Shown: positions 58,532 to 64,000 of the stretch, piece by piece
Layout of the letters: each line of letters begins with the position of its first letter
Numbering within the stretch: position 1 is the stretch's first letter
Assembly (NCBI GenBank): GCA_003244105.1
Contig: QHBK01000006.1
Location: 275,702 to 339,701 of the forward strand
Source of the DNA: Candidatus Eremiobacter antarcticus
Lineage (GTDB): Bacteria > Vulcanimicrobiota > Vulcanimicrobiia > Eremiobacterales > Eremiobacteraceae
Length of the DNA stretch: 64,000 nt
Direction: 5' to 3'
The notes under the pieces: model-generated
What the model was told of the DNA's origin: nothing
Databases searched by the model: none
What the model saw: the letters and a program-made list of their open reading frames with translations, nothing else
Program-made: the position numbers and the translations under genes

Positions 58532-59872
58532 CTAGCTAGATCCTACGTTGCTGATGGCGATCGAGGTCGGATAGGCGCATACGGGAACGTCGGTCGAAAG
58601 AGCTTTCAGGCTCTTCGAATCATACATACTGATGGTATTCGAGCGAGCGTTGGGGACGTAAAGAAAATGGTGCCGCTCGTCCAAGGCGGGCAGCCAGGGA
58701 GTCAGTCCGGCCGCGAGCGTCGCGATTCTGCGCATTGAGGGGACGGAGAAGACGGCCACGTTTCCGTCGCCTTCGTTTGTGACGAACAGATGCGCGGCCT
58801 TTGCGTCCAAAGCCACTCCCAACGGCAGGGACGTCGCCGAGCCAGTTGTGATCATGGGCTTGGCACGCTTGAGGCTCGGCAACGCGAAGACCTCAAGGCC
58901 GGGCGCGGAACGTGCGCCGCTGATCGTCGCGGTGTCATTGTCAGCGACGAACAGCAGATGATGGATGGGATCTGCCGCCACGCCGAACGGTCGTGCGCCC
59001 GTCCTGCCGGTGCTCTCCAAGCGTGCGCGGCCGAACGCGTCGAGGCCGAACATCATCACCGAATTGCTGTTGATGTTAGTCACGAAAAACGTGCGGCCGC
59101 CATCCATGGCTGCAAGCCCTTCCGGCGTTTCGCCCGCCCCTGCGGACGAGACCAACACCGGCACTCCGTACCTGTTGACGCGAAAAATGCGCACGCCTGG
59201 AGCGCCGGCCTCCGCGTTATTGTCGGTCGCCGCGTAAAAGCCGGATGTCAGCGCGGCGACCTGGGAGAAGCGAACGTTTCGCAGCGGCGCTGATGCGCGC
59301 GCCCGCATCCTGCGCATATCCAGCGCCACGACGCGGGATTCGGCCGCCAGCAACGCTGTGTGCCCTACATCGTCGATGCTGATGCCGCCGGTCTGCGCGC
59401 CGAGCGTAAGAGCGCCCAGCTGTCCGAGATCACCGGCACGCCGCACGTCGATCGTGCCGGTATCGAAGCATGAAGTCAGGATGAGCCGCGAGCCGGCGGG
59501 CGGCGCGGACACCGTTTGTACACTTGCTGCGTCGGCGATGCCGCTGCCGGCGCTGACCACGACGTTGGCGAGGGACGGCGCGACCTCGGGGGCCCGGTAG
59601 AGCCCCTTTTGATCGAGCGAGCCCGGCCCGACCAACGTCCAACGCAGACCGGCGGCGCTCCCAAGGCCGCTCGTCATCGCGCTGAAGCGCAAGCTGTTCC
59701 CTGCGAACACAGCCGCGCGTTGGGGAGATAAAAGCACCCGTGCCTGAAAGGGCGCGATTGCGGCGATGCAGGCGAGCGCCGCAGCGGCGACCGCAGCCGT
59801 TGCCCACCGGCGCGCAGGGCTGCGACGAGCTGCGGCTTTGTGCCTCAGCCCCTTCAGGGCACGTGACCCCAC
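58532..59872 (-). CDS. Secreted beta-propeller (YncE-like) protein
   Basis: 446 residues. N-terminal signal/anchor (WATAAVAAAALACIAAIAPFQARVLLSP), an Ig-like stretch (AAVFAGNSLRFSAMTSGLGSAAGLRWTLVGPGSLDQKGLYRAPEVAP), then repeats of a seven-bladed-type propeller: GETPEGLAAMDGGRTFFVTNINSNSVMMF, RPFGVAADPIHHLLFVADNDTATISG, SLPLGVALDAKAAHLFVTNEGDGNVAVF, and DERHHFLYVPNARSNTISMYDSKSLKAL. No catalytic motif. It overlaps the DUF4337 protein by 19 nt at its 5' end. Confidence 0.8.
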   Translation of the reverse strand: MGSRALKGLRHKAAARRSPARRWATAAVAAAALACIAAIAPFQARVLLSPQRAAVFAGNSLRFSAMTSGLGSAAGLRWTLVGPGSLDQKGLYRAPEVAPSLANVVVSAGSGIADAASVQTVSAPPAGSRLILTSCFDTGTIDVRRAGDLGQLGALTLGAQTGGISIDDVGHTALLAAESRVVALDMRRMRARASAPLRNVRFSQVAALTSGFYAATDNNAEAGAPGVRIFRVNRYGVPVLVSSAGAGETPEGLAAMDGGRTFFVTNINSNSVMMFGLDAFGRARLESTGRTGARPFGVAADPIHHLLFVADNDTATISGARSAPGLEVFALPSLKRAKPMITTGSATSLPLGVALDAKAAHLFVTNEGDGNVAVFSVPSMRRIATLAAGLTPWLPALDERHHFLYVPNARSNTISMYDSKSLKALSTDVPVCAYPTSIAISNVGSS

Positions 59873-60441
59873 AGACCGTAGAGGGCAAATGCCATGCCTG
59901 CCACCCCTCCTGCCGCCGCCAGCACGAACATGTGCCGGCGCTTGAGCATGGCCGCGATGGACGTGAGCACGATCGACACCTCGAAGAGGGCCAGCGCGAT
60001 GTCGAACACCGCTTTGCGCCGTTGCGCTTTGTCTGACTCGCTGAGCGCCTGGTCTCGCTCGGCTTCGTGAGCTTTGGCCTCAGCCAGCAACGGCTTCTGC
60101 TCGTCGCGATACTTGGAGACAGAACTTCGCAACCGCGCCAGGGCCGTTTTGTTCGTGATGCCGGCCGCCGCCGCATCGTACAGGTGCGCTTTGAGGCTCT
60201 CGGCTTGATATTCGTTCCAGAGGTCGGATGCCTTGACTTCGTTCAGCACCGCCTCGTTTTTCAAAGTCAGCGTTTCCTCGGTCAATCGTCCGGCGTAGAG
60301 GCTGGACAGACCCGCGAAGATGGCGAGCACCGCAGCCAGCAGCGGTACCCAGCGGAGCATGGCGTTCTCGCTGCGCTCGAGCAGCTCGTGCGCGTGCTCG
60401 ACGTGCTCGAGCGCCTCGCTGGCAGAATAGCGCTCAGGCAT
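59854..60441 (-). CDS. DUF4337-type membrane protein
   Basis: 195 residues. Helix at ~30-50 (WVPLLAAVLAIFAGLSSLYAG), a long coiled-coil-like middle (LTEETLTLKNEAVLNEVKASDLWNEYQAESLKAHLYDAA ... AEAKAHEAERDQALSESDKAQRR), then two further helices (ALALFEVSIVLTSIAAML, FVLAAAGGVAGMAFALYGLWG). Matches the DUF4337 pattern of a membrane-anchored coiled-coil protein; function unknown. Start ATG at 60441 overlaps the nitrilase stop by 8 nt, and its end overlaps the beta-propeller start. Confidence 0.8.
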   Translation of the reverse strand: MPERYSASEALEHVEHAHELLERSENAMLRWVPLLAAVLAIFAGLSSLYAGRLTEETLTLKNEAVLNEVKASDLWNEYQAESLKAHLYDAAAAGITNKTALARLRSSVSKYRDEQKPLLAEAKAHEAERDQALSESDKAQRRKAVFDIALALFEVSIVLTSIAAMLKRRHMFVLAAAGGVAGMAFALYGLWGHVP

Positions 60442-61882
60442 GCACGGGAGCGTAGACGTCGGTGCCGGGAACGACCTGCTTGCGCCGGGCGGTCGTGGGG
60501 TCGACCCGTGCGATGAACGCGCTGGGGCGGTCGAGCAGCGCGCAGGCGACGAGGCTTCCGTCCGGGTCGATCAGGCATGCGCAGACGTCGGGTCGGGCGC
60601 GAGCGCACACCAGCACGTAGATGCGGTTCTCGAGCGCTCGGGCGCGAGCAATGCCCAAGACGGGCATCCGTTGGGGTGGCTGCAGCCACAACAACAAGTC
60701 CGCGCCGTCCTGCGCCGCAGAGCGTGCCGCCGCTCCGCCCAGCATGCCGTCGCCTGTTATGCCGTACGCGCGAAGCGTCGGCGCCGCTGCCAGCGCGCGA
60801 CGCAGCTGCGCGGGCGCGGAGTCTGTGCGCACAATCGTATCGACGCCTTGCGCCTCAAGCGTCTGCAAAAGCCGGCGCTCGAAGGTGTCAGGCAAACGGT
60901 CAACCTTTTCGCTCGCGCGGATGCCTGAAGATCCGCGGCCGCGCGGAGCTTGATAGACACCGAGCCAGACCGCCCCCGCTGCAGTGTGCCGCCGAGAGCG
61001 GCCAGGGCGCCGGCCTGTGGGTGGCGCGGCGCTCGGCGTGAGCGAGACGGTGGCGCCGTCGGAAGATCGGCTTACGACGGCCCGACGCCAGGAAGCCGCA
61101 TGCCTGGATCGTCTGACTTCAGCGATGATGATCTCTGGCTCGAGCGCGCCGGCCTCCGCTACGGTGGTGCCGTCCGGTGCGACGATGCGGCTTCTCCCGA
61201 CATAGTGCACAGCGCCGTATTCAGACCCGCATTTATCTGCGGCCGCGATCCAAACGCCGTTTTCGAAGGCTCGCACCGCGAGCATGTAGTCCACTTGCGG
61301 GTTCTGCATCGACTCTGCGGAAGCGCCGTAACCCACCCACGCGGTCGGATCCAGGATCAGCCAGGCGCCGAGCCTGACCAGCTCGCGCGCGATCTCGGGC
61401 ACGCGGCCGTCAGCGCAGATCATCATTCCGATCGGGCCGAAGTCGGAGTCAAAGACCGGAATCGAATCGCCGCGCGCGAACCAGCGGCTGTCGAAACTCC
61501 AAAGATAATTCTTGGCGTATCTGCCGGCCACGCGTCCGGTTTTGTCGATGAAGACCGCTTCGTTGCGCAGTGAGGCATCCGGCGCGTGATCCGCGATGCC
61601 GACCGCGACGGCGATGCCATGACGGGCGGCGGCAGCGCTCACGCGGGCGAGCGCCTGTGCGGCGGTGGGAATTCTGTCGCTGCCCCCAAGCCTGCGGCTG
61701 TATGGGTGCGTGCCCAATAACACATATCCGGGATAGGAGCATTCCGGCAACACGACGATGTCGGCATGCCGGCGTGCCGCCGCCGCGATGGCCGCGACGA
61801 TCTCGTCCAACGCTTTGCGCGCCTCCTCGAGCGGGCGGGCAACGAGTTGCGCACAGGCGACGCGAGCGGTGTTCCGGCGCAT
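60434..61882 (-). CDS. Carbon-nitrogen hydrolase with two nitrilase domains, the second degenerate
   Basis: 482 residues. Domain 1 (~5-260) has the catalytic triad: VVLPECSYPGYVLLG (Glu), AKNYLWSFDSRWFARG (Lys) and GPIGMMICADGRVPEIARELVRLGAWLILDPT (Cys), followed by the usual AFENGVWIAAADKCG. Domain 2 (~305-482) repeats the fold: GADLLLWLQPPQRMPVLGIARARALENRIYVLVCARA and FIARVDPTTARRKQVVPGTDVYAP, but the Cys site reads YGITGDGM and no Glu or Lys site is clear, so it is likely structural. The substrate is an amide or nitrile, not predictable from here. Confidence 0.88.
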   Translation of the reverse strand: MRRNTARVACAQLVARPLEEARKALDEIVAAIAAAARRHADIVVLPECSYPGYVLLGTHPYSRRLGGSDRIPTAAQALARVSAAAARHGIAVAVGIADHAPDASLRNEAVFIDKTGRVAGRYAKNYLWSFDSRWFARGDSIPVFDSDFGPIGMMICADGRVPEIARELVRLGAWLILDPTAWVGYGASAESMQNPQVDYMLAVRAFENGVWIAAADKCGSEYGAVHYVGRSRIVAPDGTTVAEAGALEPEIIIAEVRRSRHAASWRRAVVSRSSDGATVSLTPSAAPPTGRRPGRSRRHTAAGAVWLGVYQAPRGRGSSGIRASEKVDRLPDTFERRLLQTLEAQGVDTIVRTDSAPAQLRRALAAAPTLRAYGITGDGMLGGAAARSAAQDGADLLLWLQPPQRMPVLGIARARALENRIYVLVCARARPDVCACLIDPDGSLVACALLDRPSAFIARVDPTTARRKQVVPGTDVYAPVHA

Positions 61883-61970
61883 GAGCTTTACGAGTCGTGC
61901 ACGAAAAGCATCGAGCGTCGCTCTTCAGACCTCTGGAGGGGCGCCGATATCAATGGCTGGAGGACTCCTC

Positions 61971-62573
61971 GTGAAACGTTCAGCCCTGTGGTGGGCGCTG
62001 CTGTCGCAACTCATCTTCTGGCCGGAGGCGGCCTGGGCCATGCAGCGGGCGCAGCCGAGCCAGCCCGCAAGCCCGGCGTCCTCCCGCGACACGATACAAA
62101 AAGCAGCGCCCGCGGATGAGTACTTCGGCCGCATGAAGCTGAGTATCCTTGGCATCAACAACACCATCAGAGATGCGAAGGTGCTCATCGCGAACGATAA
62201 GCCGCACGCTCGCAAGTACTACAGCAAGGTGATGTGGGCCGAGCAATCGTTGCAGGATTGGGCGAGCAAATATCCCCAAGACGATTGGATCCCTCGACAG
62301 CTCTACGACATGTCTCACCTTTTCCGGCAGATGCGCACGCCGGAGGCAGACCGCGAGGCCATCAACTGCCGCTGGATGTTGTTCAGCCGTTTTGCGAGCA
62401 CGCGGCTGAGCGCGGTGGCCAAGAAAGAGTGGAAGCCGCTGTTCGCGAAGGCGGAGCGATCCGCGAACGCAAACGCGCCCGCACCGGTGCAGCGAGTCGA
62501 TGGCCTTGCCAAACCTGCTCGGCGCATCGCCCAAACCGCAGCGCCGCAGGCGCACATCGGTACCCAGCCCTAA
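61971..62573 (+). CDS. Secreted hypothetical protein (tandem paralogue 1)
   Basis: 200 residues from GTG at 61971, preceded by GGAGGA at 61959. Signal peptide WWALLSQLIFWPEAAWA, then APADEYFGRMKLSILGINNTIRDAKVLI, MWAEQSLQDWASKYPQDDWIPRQLYDMSHLFRQM and a basic C-terminus. The APADEYFGR-x-KLS-x-LG segment is shared with the next gene, 40 nt downstream, so the two are paralogues. Function unknown. An ATG at 61953 would add six residues. Confidence 0.75.
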   Translation: MKRSALWWALLSQLIFWPEAAWAMQRAQPSQPASPASSRDTIQKAAPADEYFGRMKLSILGINNTIRDAKVLIANDKPHARKYYSKVMWAEQSLQDWASKYPQDDWIPRQLYDMSHLFRQMRTPEADREAINCRWMLFSRFASTRLSAVAKKEWKPLFAKAERSANANAPAPVQRVDGLAKPARRIAQTAAPQAHIGTQP

Positions 62574-62612
62574 AGTTAGAGCAGGGCAGCGCTGGTTTTT
62601 TCGCAGAATAAA

Positions 62613-63191
62613 ATGCCTATGAGACAACTTTTGCTTGCGCTTGCCCCGCTGGCCTCAGGCTGCATCGTCGCGGCGTACGCGGCCGCTGCGCTAGCCGCTC
62701 CCATGCCGTTCGATGACCGCAAGGCCCTGACGTATGACGTCAAGGCGGCGCCCCTAACACCAGAATCGGCCCCGGCAGACGAGTATTTCGGACGCGCCAA
62801 GCTGAGCAATCTTGGTGTGAAGAACATCATCCACGACATCACGATCGAGGGGAACTCGCCGCTCGCGGTGCCGCGCCAAGTCGGGCGCATACAAGCGGTG
62901 GGCTGGGCGATGGCCGACTGGGCGGACAAATACCCGCGCGATCGCTGGCTGCCCAGCGCCATGATCAAGTTCGCGACGCTGCTGCAGTCGAAACATCAGC
63001 CGGCATACGATCAGTCTGCGATATCCATGCTCTATCTCGTCGCGAACCGCTACCCCAAGACGTGGTTCGGCAAGTACGCGACCGGTCAGCTGAGCAAGTA
63101 CGATGAACAGGCCAACGTAGACATGCTGAACTCGCCGGACGTGCAAGAATTCGCAAACGTCATCGACTACGTGCTCGCCACCCGCAGATAA
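62613..63191 (+). CDS. Secreted hypothetical protein (tandem paralogue 2)
   Basis: 192 residues. Signal peptide MRQLLLALAPLASGCIVAAYAAAALA, then APADEYFGRAKLSNLGVKNIIHDITIEG, GWAMADWADKYPRDRWLPSAMIKFATLLQSK and YLVANRYPKTWFGKYATGQL. It shares the DEYFGR core, spacing and helical DWA-x-KYP segment with the preceding paralogue. No known family. A terminator follows at 63221. Confidence 0.78.
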   Translation: MPMRQLLLALAPLASGCIVAAYAAAALAAPMPFDDRKALTYDVKAAPLTPESAPADEYFGRAKLSNLGVKNIIHDITIEGNSPLAVPRQVGRIQAVGWAMADWADKYPRDRWLPSAMIKFATLLQSKHQPAYDQSAISMLYLVANRYPKTWFGKYATGQLSKYDEQANVDMLNSPDVQEFANVIDYVLATRR

Positions 63192-63220
63192 ATGGCGGCT
63201 GAGGCGCGCAGCAGGCAAAA

Positions 63221-63249
63221 AAACGGGCACCCATGGCGGGTGCCCGTTT
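63221..63249. terminator. Bidirectional Rho-independent terminator
   Basis: Perfect 12-bp stem: AAACGGGCACCC at 63221-63232 and GGGTGCCCGTTT at 63238-63249, with the loop ATGGC. Poly-A on the left (63217-63223) and T on the right fit termination in both directions, between two convergent genes. Confidence 0.88.
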
Positions 63250-63268
63250 CTGTTCGTCGGAGCTCGGC

Positions 63269-64000
63269 CTAGAACTTGATGCCGAGGCCCAGGTACGGAC
63301 CGGAATGCGTCTGATTGACCGGCGCATTCTGCTTGGTGGTGAAGCGGTCGCCGCTGTAGCCACCGTAGATGTAGAGAGGCGAGGAGCCGAAGTCATACGC
63401 GAGTCCGATGTCGTACTTCACGACTCGGTATTCCTGACGGAATGACACGCCCGCCGCCGGACCGGTCGGCACCGTGTAGTCGCCGCGCAAGTTCGGATAG
63501 TAGAAGGCGGATCCGAACCAGCTCAGGCCGCCGGTGAAGTCGGGCAGTTTTTCAAGACCGCCGCCCACGCCGCGCAGCTGGGGATAGCCGTAGTTGGTAG
63601 AGGCCTGCAGATAGGCCGCGCCGATGTAGATGTGCGGATCGGCGATCTTGAGCTCAAGACGGCCGTCGATCGTGGACTGACGGGCCTTGAACTGCGGAGC
63701 CGCTGCGACGCCGCCATCGATCGTGTTGAAGACGGTGAACGGGTTGCCGAGCGTGTCGGCCGCGTTGACCGTCGTGTTGTACTCGTCCTGGCGGAAGTCG
63801 ACCTTGACGGCCAACGGATCGAACAGGTACGCGCCCGCCGCTACATAGGAAGCGTTCCGGCTGTTGACGCCGGCTGCGAACTCATTGTAGATGCGCCCGC
63901 GCGTGAAGCCGCCCTGGATGAACCCAAGGTAGTGTGGTGCCGCGGGTGCGGGTGTGGGAGTGGCTGAGGGTGTCGGGACCGGAGTCGCGGCCTCAGTCGG
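63269..64000 (-). CDS. Outer-membrane beta-barrel protein, N-terminus cut by window
   Basis: 244 residues in frame to the right edge. A Pro/Thr-rich linker (PVPTPSATPTPAPAAP) precedes a beta-barrel: HYLGFIQGGFTRGRIYNEFAAGVNSRNASYVAAGAYLFDPLAVKVDFRQDEY, DGRLELKIADPHIYIGAAYLQAS, LRGDYTVPTGPAAGVSFRQEYRVVKYDIGLAYDFG and GPYLGLGIKF, ending in Phe as outer-membrane proteins do. It converges on the tandem paralogue genes across the terminator. Function unknown, possibly a porin-like or assembly protein. Confidence 0.8.
   Translation of the reverse strand, partial: PTEAATPVPTPSATPTPAPAAPHYLGFIQGGFTRGRIYNEFAAGVNSRNASYVAAGAYLFDPLAVKVDFRQDEYNTTVNAADTLGNPFTVFNTIDGGVAAAPQFKARQSTIDGRLELKIADPHIYIGAAYLQASTNYGYPQLRGVGGGLEKLPDFTGGLSWFGSAFYYPNLRGDYTVPTGPAAGVSFRQEYRVVKYDIGLAYDFGSSPLYIYGGYSGDRFTTKQNAPVNQTHSGPYLGLGIKF

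Noticed and set aside
1..64000. tRNA genes, rRNA, CRISPR arrays, insertion sequences, prophage
   Set aside because: Looked for T-loop-like motifs, regularly spaced repeats, transposase or integrase motifs; none were found by reading.

Overview
The window is about 64 kb of gene-dense, high-GC bacterial chromosome, with roughly 65 genes, many four-base start/stop overlaps and frequent GTG and TTG starts. The cell is clearly diderm: there is a TonB-dependent-receptor-like protein with a carboxypeptidase-regulatory domain, an outer-membrane barrel ending in Phe, lipoproteins, and a LolA-like protein. The gene set includes a PaaX-type regulator, a BoxB-like oxygenase, a glycolate oxidase operon, a radical-SAM thiamine branch, a rubrerythrin-VIT fusion, carboxypeptidase-regulatory receptors and orphan peptide-binding lipoproteins. 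This would fit an uncultivated high-GC lineage such as Candidatus Eremiobacterota, but that placement is inference and no marker gene settles it. I saw no rRNA, tRNA, CRISPR array, transposase or prophage.

Layout. 1-3.0 kb: two peptidases and a transglutaminase-like TPR protein (minus). 3.1-5.9 kb: kynureninase-like enzyme, geranylgeranyl-reductase-like flavoprotein and a glyoxalase gene broken by an amber codon. 5.9-8.8 kb: mutY-nth-pyrimidine phosphorylase operon (minus). 8.9-11.7 kb: tight operon of two thymidylate-kinase paralogues, DUF72 and a miniature FAD protein. 11.8-16.4 kb: MsrB, a frameshifted 3-hydroxyacyl-CoA dehydrogenase, a PaaX-like regulator, and a BoxB-like diiron oxygenase with an enoyl-CoA hydratase. 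16.5-21.8 kb: two MFS transporters, secreted hypotheticals, PhhB and MarC. 21.8-29.0 kb: a GAF-GGDEF-HD-GYP signalling protein and glcDEF. 29.0-30.6 kb: a predicted selenocysteine peroxiredoxin with a SECIS-like hairpin, then a histone-tail-like basic/acidic protein. 30.6-39.5 kb: glycosyltransferase, CPBP protease, Er-VIT iron exporter, MoaE/MoaD, SOD, FabI, IscX, a NUDIX hydrolase and a membrane-anchored Clp ATPase. 39.5-45.4 kb: class I aldolase, DoxX, ferredoxin-NADP reductase, a peptide-binding lipoprotein and a LolA-like protein. 45.4-48.9 kb: thiG-thiH-thiS-thiE plus a sulfite-oxidase-like molybdoenzyme behind a structured leader. 49-64 kb: glycoside hydrolase, second peptide-binding lipoprotein, TonB-dependent receptor, MDR dehydrogenase, beta-propeller, double-nitrilase protein, a tandem pair of secreted paralogues and a barrel protein cut by the window edge.

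The strongest signal is the peroxiredoxin at 29367-29831. A single in-frame TGA sits exactly where the peroxidatic cysteine of BCP/PrxQ belongs. A perfect 7-bp stem with a GGTCC loop follows 28 nt downstream, and 109 conserved codons continue in frame. This is best read as a selenoprotein. Several other genes in the window fit an aerobic, redox- and iron-stressed life: SOD, periplasmic-type MsrB, Er-VIT, DoxX and FNR. Two other genes are interrupted in ways that recoding does not explain: the glyoxalase (TAG for Trp) and the hydroxyacyl-CoA dehydrogenase (frameshift).
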